A stretch of 64,000 nucleotides of DNA from positions 40,367 through 104,366 of the forward strand of contig CADCBQ010000003.1 in assembly GCA_902799745.1 (NCBI GenBank). Reading direction: 5' to 3'. Below are positions 32,652 through 41,312 of the stretch, piece by piece; positions within the stretch are counted from its first letter, which is position 1, and each line of letters opens with the position of its first letter. Under the pieces are notes generated by a model. That model was given only the letters and a program-made list of their open reading frames with translations. It made no database searches and had not been told where the DNA came from. Source of the stretch: Fibrobacter succinogenes. GTDB lineage: Bacteria; Fibrobacterota; Fibrobacteria; Fibrobacterales; Fibrobacteraceae. The position numbers and the translations under genes are program-made.

Positions 32652-35600
32652 TTACCGTTTGGCACGGTTCGAGACCCAAATCTTCAGCACGCCTAATTCT
32701 TTTCGCAGGAACTGCAACAACTCGGGAGTATAGACCACCTTTTTATTCTTCAAGGTAAGCACATGAATATTTCCCGATTCCGTTTCAACATGGCAAACTA
32801 ATTCACAGCCACGTTCCCCTTCAAAGGGTTCGTACTTTTCCATGGCCGTCATCAACTTGTCGGTAAAATCATCATCGACCATCGACGAATAAAGAACCAT
32901 GTGGATATAGCTCACCATGTCCGAGCGTACGCGATCCAGCTGGATGACTTCTTCAACGACAATCTGAACGCCATCGCCCATGCGTTGCTGTTCTAGGTTA
33001 CCCTTCACCAGCACGCGGTCGTCGAGCGCCACAGTATCACGGAACTTTTCCCATAGATCCTTCTTGAAGAACATTTCCAAGTCACCGTGGAAATCTTGAA
33101 TAGATCCCGCACCAATCGTATCGCCACGTTTGGTTTCAATCGAGCGGAGCTTAGTCACCACGCCGCCCACAATTACGGTTCCGCCTACATGACGCGACAA
33201 TTCTTCTTCGTCTAGCGAGCAAGAGGTAAAGCCCTGCAATTCCGGACGGAACTCGTCAAGCGGATGTCCCGAGAGGAACAAGCCAAGGACATCGCGTTCC
33301 TTGTTGAGCATTTCCATCGCCGTCCATTCTTCGGCTTCTTCGAGAACCTCGGCGGAGCTGTCCATCGAAGGCGCACCACCGCCCATATCAAAGAGCGACA
33401 TCTGTCCGCGGTCCTTATCTTCTTGGAACCTGGACGCCACTTCCATGGCACGGTCAACGGTTGCCATCAACACGGCGCGGCTTCCCGGCAATTCATCCAA
33501 GGCACCAGCCATAATCAAGCTTTCAATCAGGCGCTTGTTCATGGGCGGGCGTTTTTCTTTCTGTTCGCCCTGATATTCGGTCACACGCTTGCAGAAGTCG
33601 AAGATATCCTTGAACTTGCCACGGCGATCGCGTTCAGCCACAATGTCTTCTACAACGGCAATACCCACGTTACGAATACCGGCAAGGCCAAACAGAATCT
33701 GGCCTTCCTTATTTGCGACAAATTCACCCATCGAGGCGTTGATATTCGGCGACACCACTTCGATATCGAGGCGTTTGCATTCCAAAATGATCGTCACGAT
33801 ATCTTCGGTCTTACCCATCTTCGATGTCATCGAAGCGGCCATGTATTCAGGACCGTAATGCGCCTTCAAGTATGCGGTCTGGTAGGCCACATAAGCATAA
33901 GCTGCAGCGTGACTCTTGTTGAATGCGTATCCGCAGAACGGAAGCACTGCATTCCACACCTTTTGAATCATGGCCTTGTCATAGCCCTTGTCCAAACACT
34001 TCTGGAAAAACTCCGGTTCGAGTTTCGCCATTTTTTCGGGCATCTTTTTGGCCATGATACGGCGGATGTTGTCAGCACCACCCAGCGTGTAACCGCCCAG
34101 AATCTGGGCAAGTTTCATCACCTGTTCCTGGTACACAATCACGCCGTAGGTTTCACCTAGCACCTGTTCCAAGTCAGGATGGTAGCAGTCAATTTCTTCT
34201 TGGCCGTTCTTACGGGCAATAAAGTGCGGAATCTGATCGATCGGTCCCGGACGATACAGGGCGTTCATAGCGATCAAGTCAAAGATTCGCGTAGGCTTCA
34301 GTTCGCGCAGGTACTTCTGCATACCCGGAGATTCGAACTGGAACACCGTCGTGGTCATCCCCTTGCCAAGCAAGTCGAACGTTTCCTTGTCATCCAAAGG
34401 AATATGGCCCATGTCAAGCTCAATCGAACGATTCTTCTTGACCATGTTCACCGTGTCTTGAATGATCGACAAGTTGATAAGGCCAAGGAAGTCCATCTTC
34501 AAAAGTCCGATGTCTTCGGCGTAGTGCTTGTCGTACATCACCACCGGCGTATCTTCGGGGGCGGCACGGTACAAAGGAGCAAGGTTATAAATCGGAGTCG
34601 GCGTAATCACCACACCGCAAGCATGCACACCCGTCTGGCGCGGCAAATCTTCAAGCTTTTTCGCGACATCCCACAAGTTCTGGTAGCTGGCGCGGCTGTT
34701 GATCATCGCCTGCAAAGGTTCCGGGCTGTAACCGTCTTCCAGGTTATTGCCCTTCTTGTCTTTACCCGTCCAAGCCTGCTTTAGGCTAAAGTTCAGCGTA
34801 CGTTGCGGAAATAGCTTTGTAATCGTTTTCGCTTCGGCAGGCGGAAGTCCCAAGACACGCGCTACGTCGGTAATCACCGCCTTCGATTTCAGCATGCCGT
34901 AGGTAATAATCTGGCCCACGCATTCCTTGCCGTACTTGTCAGTCACGTACTGAATCACGCGACCGCGGTCACGGTCCGCAAAGTCGGTATCGATATCCGG
35001 CATCGACACACGTTCGGGGTTCAGGAATCGTTCAAAAAGGAGGTCGAATGTGAGCGGGTCAATGTCGGTAATACCGATAATGTAGGTGACCAAAGAACCT
35101 GCTGCAGATCCACGGCCCGGACCCACGGGAATTCCATGTTCACGAGACCAGTTGATAAAGTCCCACACAATAAGCAAGTATCCCGCCACATTCATATTGC
35201 GGATACAGTTCAGTTCCTTGTACATGCGCTTACCCACATCGGTTTCGTGGGTAGGGAACTTGAAGTCTTCTTTCGGGAAACGCCACTGGAGGCGCTGATT
35301 ACAAAGATGCGTGATGTAAATGTCGGCGTCGCCACCCGGTTTGCACCAACGGCGAACGCTCTTATCCCAAGCTTTTTGGTCGTCTTCGTCAAAGAATTCC
35401 GGCTGAGACAAGCGTTCAATTTCAGCCTTGTCTTCGTCGGTCAAGGCATCTTCAGCAATACCCTTGTCCGCACAATAGGTGGCTGTCACCTTTTTCTTCT
35501 TGTCCTTGATGACGCCCTTGAGTTCGCGTTCGCGCACGACCGGATATTCCGCGTCGTATTCCGCCTTCATGATTGCCTTGATGTTCTGATACTCATCGGA

Positions 35601-36512
35601 ACTCAGGAATTCGTCGGGAATCTTGAATCTGGGCCAGAATTCATCACCGATACCGGTCTTGACCGTGTAATTACAGCGTTCTGCAATCTTGACCGTATTT
35701 TCGATAGCGCCCGGAATATGGCCAAACAGTTCCACCATTTCCTGTTCGGTACGGAAATAGAATTTTTCGGTCGGGAACCGTTTATCTTCAAAACCATTCA
35801 GCGTCACCTTTAACGAAATGCAGCGCAGAATCTTGTGCGCCTGGGCGTCTTCGGGCTTAATGTAATGGACATCGGCCACCGCCACGATTTCGCGGCCCAG
35901 TTCACCGGCCAGCTGTACGTTAAAATCGTTCAGCAACTTTTGCTGGGGCACCCCGTTATCGCACACAGAAATATAAAGGTGGTCATGGTCAAAAATCTTA
36001 TCTAGGGCTTCCATGTATTCGCGGGCAACACTATTGCGCCCTGCCGCCACACTCTGACCGTACTTGCTGAAGAAATCACCTGCAATGGCGATAATGCCTT
36101 CTTTATGTTCTTCGATGACCGACAGCGGAACAGACGGTATTTCTGCCCAACGGTCGCCATCTTCGTAGCGGTAACTGACAATGCGGAGCAGGTTATAATA
36201 GCCCGCTTCGTTTTCGACCAAAAGAGTCAACCGTTCAAATGTCGTAGGATCTTTCTGGTTCGCGCTTGACGTATCCACGTAAATGTGGCAGCCGTAAATC
36301 GTCTTTACCGGCGGAAGTCCCTTTTCTTTACGGGCCTTGTTCAAGTCCTTTCCGCGAGTCTGAATTTCTAGAATACCGAACATGGCACCATGGTCGGTAA
36401 GTGCGACTGCCGGAGCATTTTCTTCGGCAGCGGCAGCCAATATGCCGTCTAGACGAGCAGAAGACTGTAAAACAGAAAATTCAGAATGAACTTGGAGATG
36501 AACAAAAGCCAT
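32652..36512 (-). CDS. dnaE: DNA polymerase III alpha subunit
   Basis: 1286 residues, somewhat longer than Escherichia coli DnaE (1160). The N-terminal PHP domain begins FVHLQVHSEFSVLQS with LTDHGAMFG. The polymerase palm has GPGRGSAAGSLVTYI and the catalytic aspartates in MPDIDTDFADRD at about residues 503-514. Later features are QTGVHACGVVI, YQEQVMKLAQILGGYTLGGAD, KSHAAAYAYVAYQTAYLKAHY and a C-terminal OB-fold region with VIVGGVVTKLRSIETKRG. It replicates the chromosome with the beta clamp. Operon with lpxB. A TATCTATTTACT sequence lies upstream and may be its promoter. Confidence 0.96.
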   Translation of the reverse strand: MAFVHLQVHSEFSVLQSSARLDGILAAAAEENAPAVALTDHGAMFGILEIQTRGKDLNKARKEKGLPPVKTIYGCHIYVDTSSANQKDPTTFERLTLLVENEAGYYNLLRIVSYRYEDGDRWAEIPSVPLSVIEEHKEGIIAIAGDFFSKYGQSVAAGRNSVAREYMEALDKIFDHDHLYISVCDNGVPQQKLLNDFNVQLAGELGREIVAVADVHYIKPEDAQAHKILRCISLKVTLNGFEDKRFPTEKFYFRTEQEMVELFGHIPGAIENTVKIAERCNYTVKTGIGDEFWPRFKIPDEFLSSDEYQNIKAIMKAEYDAEYPVVRERELKGVIKDKKKKVTATYCADKGIAEDALTDEDKAEIERLSQPEFFDEDDQKAWDKSVRRWCKPGGDADIYITHLCNQRLQWRFPKEDFKFPTHETDVGKRMYKELNCIRNMNVAGYLLIVWDFINWSREHGIPVGPGRGSAAGSLVTYIIGITDIDPLTFDLLFERFLNPERVSMPDIDTDFADRDRGRVIQYVTDKYGKECVGQIITYGMLKSKAVITDVARVLGLPPAEAKTITKLFPQRTLNFSLKQAWTGKDKKGNNLEDGYSPEPLQAMINSRASYQNLWDVAKKLEDLPRQTGVHACGVVITPTPIYNLAPLYRAAPEDTPVVMYDKHYAEDIGLLKMDFLGLINLSIIQDTVNMVKKNRSIELDMGHIPLDDKETFDLLGKGMTTTVFQFESPGMQKYLRELKPTRIFDLIAMNALYRPGPIDQIPHFIARKNGQEEIDCYHPDLEQVLGETYGVIVYQEQVMKLAQILGGYTLGGADNIRRIMAKKMPEKMAKLEPEFFQKCLDKGYDKAMIQKVWNAVLPFCGYAFNKSHAAAYAYVAYQTAYLKAHYGPEYMAASMTSKMGKTEDIVTIILECKRLDIEVVSPNINASMGEFVANKEGQILFGLAGIRNVGIAVVEDIVAERDRRGKFKDIFDFCKRVTEYQGEQKEKRPPMNKRLIESLIMAGALDELPGSRAVLMATVDRAMEVASRFQEDKDRGQMSLFDMGGGAPSMDSSAEVLEEAEEWTAMEMLNKERDVLGLFLSGHPLDEFRPELQGFTSCSLDEEELSRHVGGTVIVGGVVTKLRSIETKRGDTIGAGSIQDFHGDLEMFFKKDLWEKFRDTVALDDRVLVKGNLEQQRMGDGVQIVVEEVIQLDRVRSDMVSYIHMVLYSSMVDDDFTDKLMTAMEKYEPFEGERGCELVCHVETESGNIHVLTLKNKKVVYTPELLQFLRKELGVLKIWVSNRAKR

Positions 36513-36546
36513 AGTTGCAATTTAGTAAATAGATACTATAAAAAAA

Positions 36547-36566
36547 GCCCGCAACGATGCGGGACT
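36547..36566 (-). terminator. Terminator of the LamG lipoprotein gene
   Basis: CCCGCA / TGCGGG stem with a short loop, then CTTTTTTT on the minus strand. It lies between this gene and the dnaE promoter. Confidence 0.75.
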
Positions 36567-36587
36567 TGTTTAAACTGGTTCTGATTT

Positions 36588-38366
36588 TTAGTCTTCAAAG
36601 GGAGGGCCAAAGCTAATCGGTCTTCCAGCAGAATCATACACAACAAGCGGATACAACACGGTGTCAGCATCCAACAGGGTATCTACAATTCCAACGAATG
36701 CTGTATCGAATGTGACTGAATCCTGCGGAACAAGTTCCGAGGGACGGTCCTTCTCGACATAACGGGCAACTTTCGAAATTCTCAGCTGGTCGTATGCACC
36801 CGATGTCATCATCGGCGCATCCTGACCGGGGCCTTCCATGCAGCAAGCCGACTTGTAGCCAATCACAAACAAATTCTCGTACGGAATGTCTCGATTGGCG
36901 GCTTCGTAACCTTCGTTGTGTTCCATGACGGCGACCTGTTGCCCATTCAGCCAGAGGCTCATAGAACCATCTCCCCACTGGCCGGCAATCAAATTCCAGT
37001 CCTTCTGCAGTTCCACGGTTGCCTTCACAAAGTAATGCTCATTGTGATGGTTCTTCTGGAAGTAAAGTACACCATCCTTGTAGAAGAAGTGAACACGGGC
37101 ACCATCGTTACCGAGGAGCGTACGAGCAGGAGCATCAAAGAAATCATCATTCGGGCGGAACCAGAATTCAACAGTTCCTGCAGGCATCGCATCAATCAGA
37201 TTGATGCCCGTCGGAGCGACTTCACCGACCTTCAAAGAAAGAGCCTTGCCGCAAACGCCATTAACCAATTCGCCTTCACGGTAAACCGTTTCCAACTCAT
37301 CCAGGTAAAGGGTGGAATCATCCATTACAAGAGCAGGGGCTGCACACTTTTGAACCGCAGCAGAAGCAACCGGAACCGTTGCCTTCTCAAAGTAGCGAGT
37401 CCCCTGAGCGGCCAGCAGAGACCACAACGACACATCCAAAGGCAGGGGCATCGTATCGACAATAACCGTATCCCCTACTTTGTCAATCTTTGTGGTGTCA
37501 GGGAAAGTCGTATCGGCAACATCCGTCATCTTGTAACGCGGAATGTTCGAAATGCGGAACTGGTCGAAAGAACCCGAAGTAGTCATTGCGCTATACTGAC
37601 CGGGGCCTTCCATGCAGCAATCGGACTTGTAACCAATCACGACCAAGTTTTCGAACGGAATCCCACGCGTGGCCGGAGCATAGCCCTTGTCATGTTCCAT
37701 ATGGGCAACTATCTTGCCGTTAAGCCACACACTCATGTAGCCGTCACCCCACTGGCCTGCAATCAGGTTCCAGTCATCATCTTTAAGCTTGGCAGAACCC
37801 TTGACATAGTAATGCTGGTTGTGGTGGTTTTTCTGGAAGTAAAGTTCACCATTCTTGTAGAAGAAATGGACACGAGCACCATCGTTTCCGATAAGGGTTC
37901 GCGGAGCCTCATAAAAATCAGCGTTCGGGCGGAACCAGAATTCAACGGTACCGGCCTTCATCGAATCGATCAGGTTTACGCCCAAGGGGGCCACCTGACC
38001 ATCTTGCAACTTAAGACCATAGCCGCAAACACCTTCGACCTGTTCGCCTTCGTCAAACAGCGATTCCAGTTCGTCGAGGTAACGGGTGTTTTCGTCCATA
38101 GCCAAAGCAGGCGACGGACAACGACCATTAATCTTAGCCGACACATCGACTACGGCCCCACCATTTTGAGAAAGAGAATCGAAATAACCCGCAATTCCGA
38201 GTTCATCGATTCGCGCCCACATGTTCTTGGCATCATTTTTCAGAAACACCGAATCATCGTTAGAGATGATTTTATCCGGAGCCGGATCCGATTCGGAACA
38301 TCCCCAAAAGAAAGAGCCCATGGCCACCAAAGAAACCGAGAGCCATTTCACCATAGATTTGCTCAT
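36588..38366 (-). CDS. Lipoprotein with tandem LamG/concanavalin-like domains
   Basis: 592 residues. Start at the ATG 38366, with AAGGAG upstream. Lipobox FFWGC gives Cys23, followed by acidic SESDP. Two clearly duplicated units of about 215 residues follow (roughly 80-290 and 330-540). Each has a YLDELE segment, VCGYGLKL or VCGKALSL, APLGVNLID or APTGINLID, the hallmark AGTVEFWFRPN, GNDGARVHFFYK, YFQKNHHN, DWNLIAGQWGDG and VIGYKS(D/A)CCMEGPGQ. These match LamG_3-like lectin folds that often bind glycans. The units are so similar that a recent duplication is likely. Two adjacent Cys in CCMEGPG recur. Envelope location; ligand unknown. Confidence 0.83.
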   Translation of the reverse strand: MSKSMVKWLSVSLVAMGSFFWGCSESDPAPDKIISNDDSVFLKNDAKNMWARIDELGIAGYFDSLSQNGGAVVDVSAKINGRCPSPALAMDENTRYLDELESLFDEGEQVEGVCGYGLKLQDGQVAPLGVNLIDSMKAGTVEFWFRPNADFYEAPRTLIGNDGARVHFFYKNGELYFQKNHHNQHYYVKGSAKLKDDDWNLIAGQWGDGYMSVWLNGKIVAHMEHDKGYAPATRGIPFENLVVIGYKSDCCMEGPGQYSAMTTSGSFDQFRISNIPRYKMTDVADTTFPDTTKIDKVGDTVIVDTMPLPLDVSLWSLLAAQGTRYFEKATVPVASAAVQKCAAPALVMDDSTLYLDELETVYREGELVNGVCGKALSLKVGEVAPTGINLIDAMPAGTVEFWFRPNDDFFDAPARTLLGNDGARVHFFYKDGVLYFQKNHHNEHYFVKATVELQKDWNLIAGQWGDGSMSLWLNGQQVAVMEHNEGYEAANRDIPYENLFVIGYKSACCMEGPGQDAPMMTSGAYDQLRISKVARYVEKDRPSELVPQDSVTFDTAFVGIVDTLLDADTVLYPLVVYDSAGRPISFGPPFED

Positions 38367-38502
38367 TTCATTCTCCTTTGCATGCAAGTAAGAATAATAT
38401 AACAAAAGGCGTTTCCTTTTGCAAATTTTTTATTTTAGCTGTAATCTAGGTCGCACTTTTTTGCAAAAAAATGTATTTTTCGCAAAAAACGGCACTTTTT
38501 GT

Positions 38503-39597
38503 ATGAGCCATACCGAAAAAAAGAATTTAAAAATCGCTATCGACGCCCGCATGGTCGCCCGTTCCGGTATTGGCACCTGTATTCAACACTGGCTAAAAGA
38601 TGTCGGTTACACAATTGCCCTTGGCGACCCCAAGGACCTTGAGCCTTACAAGAACGTACCCAAGCACATTCCATTCATCAGTGGCATTTACGGTTACAAG
38701 GAACAGCTAAAATTCCCGTACCGAGCACTCTACCGCGAAAAGCCCGATGTCTTGCACATTCCACACTGCAATGTCCCGCTGTTTTACCGCGGCAAGATGA
38801 TCGTGACTATTCACGATCTCACGCACTTGATTTACCCCGAATTCTTGCCGATGAAAATTGTGCATTGGTATTTCAAGTTTATCTTCTGGTTCGTAAGTAA
38901 GCGCGCCGACAAGATTATCGTGGTTTCCGAAAGCACCAAGCAAGACCTACTGCGCTTCTACAAGACCGATGAATCCAAGATTACCGTGATACCCTCCGGT
39001 GTCGGCAAGGAATTCACCCGCAAGCCGCGCGAAGAATACGACTACCTGTACGAAAAATACGGCATTCCCCGCGACAAGAAAATCTTGCTCTATGTTGGGA
39101 ATCTGCTCCCCCACAAGAATCTGAACGGGCTCCTCAAAGGTTTCGCCCAAATGAAGGGCAAGGAAAATTGCAGGCTCATTTTTGTCGGCAAGGCATTCGA
39201 CGGCCGTACCAAGGCCACGCAAGAACGAGAACTCGGCATCGAAGACTTGACAATTCATGCCGGCATGGTCAGCCAAGAAGACCTGGTGAACTTCTATAAT
39301 TTGGCAGATTTATTCGTACTTCCGTCGCTGTACGAGGGTTTTGGGCTCCCCGTTCTTGAATCCTTCGCCTGCGGCACACCAGTCGCCTGTTCCAACACGT
39401 CGTCGCTCCCCGAAGTCGGCGGTACCGTTGCCAAATACTTTGACCCGACAGACCCAGCATGCATCGCGCAGGCACTCGAAAAGTCCCTTGACGACAAGGG
39501 AAAGTACGATGCAGAAATGGATGCTTGGGTTTCGAAATTTTCTTGGGAAGAAAGTTCCAGGAAAACCCGAGAAGTCGCCGAAAGTTTATTTCTTTAG
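38503..39597 (+). CDS. Family 4 glycosyltransferase
   Basis: 364 residues from the ATG at 38503, which gives the family N-terminus KIAIDARMVARSGIGT. GT-B fold: an N-terminal acceptor domain with VTIHDLTHL and VVSESTKQDL, then the donor domain with LLYVGNLLPHKNLNGLL, GMVSQEDLVNFYNLADLFVLPS and the E-x7-E motif EGFGLPVLESFACGTPV. Such enzymes add sugars in polysaccharide or LPS synthesis; donor and acceptor are not predictable. No Shine-Dalgarno sequence is seen. Its last 12 bases overlap a convergent methyltransferase gene. Confidence 0.9.
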   Translation: MSHTEKKNLKIAIDARMVARSGIGTCIQHWLKDVGYTIALGDPKDLEPYKNVPKHIPFISGIYGYKEQLKFPYRALYREKPDVLHIPHCNVPLFYRGKMIVTIHDLTHLIYPEFLPMKIVHWYFKFIFWFVSKRADKIIVVSESTKQDLLRFYKTDESKITVIPSGVGKEFTRKPREEYDYLYEKYGIPRDKKILLYVGNLLPHKNLNGLLKGFAQMKGKENCRLIFVGKAFDGRTKATQERELGIEDLTIHAGMVSQEDLVNFYNLADLFVLPSLYEGFGLPVLESFACGTPVACSNTSSLPEVGGTVAKYFDPTDPACIAQALEKSLDDKGKYDAEMDAWVSKFSWEESSRKTREVAESLFL

Positions 39598-40209
39598 TTT
39601 AGTCAAGAACCCGTACTGGAACGGGATAAAGCTTGAATGGCTCAAAAGGCCCGGCATAAACTTGAGCTGCTTACGGATGCCAACAATCTTTTCGACTTCG
39701 AGGCCATTTTCCTTGGCAAAGCGCACAAAGCTCTTTTTAGTCCAGAAAGTCTTGTGGTTGATATCCAGAACACCCAGGGCATGTTCGCCTTCGTCCGGCT
39801 TAAAGTAGCGGAAGTCACGGGTAATAATAATCTTGAGCAAATTTTCGATGCAACAGAAATTCGGGAGTGACACCAGAATGTGACCTTCGGGATTCAGATG
39901 CTTTTTGCAGAAGTTAATGAGGTCTACCGGATCGTTCACATGTTCCAGGACATCGCACATGACCACGAGATCGAACTTTTTGTCTTCGGTGTACTCTTCA
40001 TAAAACCCATGGTGGTATTCGTTGAAGCCACCCGGAACCTTGTCGATGGTATGTGTATCGGTACGATTTTCGGGTTCGATGGCGACTTTGTAAGAATCCT
40101 GCGGGTAAATCACATAGTTCAATCCGGCACCGGCGCCAATTTCAAGGACACTCTTAACATCTTTCGGCACCAACATGGCCACATCGTAACGCGCTTTATT
40201 CCGGTACAT
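39586..40209 (-). CDS. SAM-dependent methyltransferase (class I)
   Basis: 207 residues. SAM-binding motif I is VLEIGAGAGLNYVIYP (about 21-36), motif II FDLVVMCDVLEHVNDP and motif III GHILVSLPN. The arrangement matches the methyltransf_11/23 type found with glycan genes. AGAGGAA precedes the ATG. It converges with the glycosyltransferase and overlaps it by 12 bases; the neighbours suggest a role in surface polysaccharide modification, which is inference. Confidence 0.85.
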   Translation of the reverse strand: MYRNKARYDVAMLVPKDVKSVLEIGAGAGLNYVIYPQDSYKVAIEPENRTDTHTIDKVPGGFNEYHHGFYEEYTEDKKFDLVVMCDVLEHVNDPVDLINFCKKHLNPEGHILVSLPNFCCIENLLKIIITRDFRYFKPDEGEHALGVLDINHKTFWTKKSFVRFAKENGLEVEKIVGIRKQLKFMPGLLSHSSFIPFQYGFLTKLKK

Positions 40210-40225
40210 AAATTCCTCTTTTGCT

Positions 40226-40233
40226 CAAATATA
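40226..40233 (-). promoter_or_regulatory. TATATTTG promoter-like box of the methyltransferase gene
   Basis: The minus strand reads TTGACAAATAAAAAATTATATTTG ending 16 bases before the ATG at 40209, with GAGGAA between box and start. Confidence 0.5.
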
Positions 40234-40269
40234 ATTTTTTATTTGTCAAAAATACTATTATTGTAACCA

Positions 40270-41217
40270 ATGGCAACCGATAAGACTGTTTCAAAGCTCT
40301 TTATCAAGCGGATATTCCAGCTTCTTGTAAGCGTGGGCGGATTCGCCTATATCTTTTACAAGGTTCCGCTTGCAAGCGTTGCCGAAAACTGGAACCTCGG
40401 GATGACTCCCTGGATTTTGACGACTCTAGTTGCCGCAACCTTGATTATGGTCATCCAGGCAAACCGCTGGAAAGGGCTATCGGTACAAGGCCCCGAAATT
40501 CCGTTCAAGACCTATTATGCCTACACCGCCATGGGGTACTTCTTTAACAACCTATTGCCCACCGGTTTCGGAGGTGACGCCGTAAAATCCCTCGCTTTCG
40601 GCAAAAAATTCAACCAGACCAGCCAATCGATTTCGGCGGTGTTCCTTGCACGCATCCAGGGGCTCCTGGCCATGTTCCTGTGCTTTTTCATTGCACTCCC
40701 CTTCGCCTTGAACAAGGCTGAAATCCCTTTTACCTACACACTTGTCATGACAATAGCCCTTTTAGTTTGCATGGCAATCGTGATTCTTTGCCTTTTTTCG
40801 GACAAAGTACCGGTACCGGCGGTTGTTTTAAACAAGCTAACCTTTATTCCCAAAATGCAAAAGAGCCTATCCATTTACAGGCAGTACAAAAAACAGGTTC
40901 TTTTGTCATCTTTGGATTCCCTGTGGCTACAACTTTTGACCTTGTTCATGGCCTACGCCTACTTTAGGGCGGTCGGGCAATCTATCGACATCTGCATTCT
41001 TGTCGTATTTACAAGCATCACCACGATTGTTTCGATGCTCCCGATTTCTCTAAACGGCATTGGCGTGCGCGAAGGCGTTCAAGTTGCCCTTTTTACGGGA
41101 ATTTTGGGAATTCCTGCACCGATCGTACTTTCGGCAGGGCTTTTGGGCTATATTCCACTACTGTTCCAAGCATTGCAGGGCGCAGTAGTTGTGATTGGAA
41201 TCAAAAAAGACAGATAA
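40270..41217 (+). CDS. Flippase-like (UPF0104/LPG synthase TM) membrane protein
   Basis: 315 residues with about eight hydrophobic segments. Family hallmarks: LVAATLIMVIQANRWKGL, YTAMGYFFNNLLPTGFGGDAVKSLAFGK, VFLARIQGLLAM, and SMLPISLNGIGVREGVQVALF. The NNLLPT-GFGGD and P-I-S-x-N-G-I-G-x-R-E motifs define the flippase-like family related to the membrane part of lysylphosphatidylglycerol synthase. Often found with glycosyltransferases, here divergently next to a methyltransferase and glycosyltransferase. Role in lipid or glycolipid handling is inferred. TATTATTG lies six bases before the ATG. Confidence 0.85.
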   Translation: MATDKTVSKLFIKRIFQLLVSVGGFAYIFYKVPLASVAENWNLGMTPWILTTLVAATLIMVIQANRWKGLSVQGPEIPFKTYYAYTAMGYFFNNLLPTGFGGDAVKSLAFGKKFNQTSQSISAVFLARIQGLLAMFLCFFIALPFALNKAEIPFTYTLVMTIALLVCMAIVILCLFSDKVPVPAVVLNKLTFIPKMQKSLSIYRQYKKQVLLSSLDSLWLQLLTLFMAYAYFRAVGQSIDICILVVFTSITTIVSMLPISLNGIGVREGVQVALFTGILGIPAPIVLSAGLLGYIPLLFQALQGAVVVIGIKKDR

Positions 41218-41272
41218 AAAAAACAGAAAATCAAAAAAACTTGTTTTTTTTCACCTATTTTTGATTTTATTT

Positions 41273-41280
41273 TATATTTT
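41273..41280 (+). promoter_or_regulatory. TATATTTT promoter-like box of the acidic lipoprotein gene
   Basis: TTTTATTTTATATTTTTTTAC gives a leader of about 33 nt carrying GAAGGAG before the ATG at 41313. Confidence 0.4.
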
Positions 41281-41312
41281 TTTACATAAGCTTTAATGAA
41301 GGAGATAATCCC

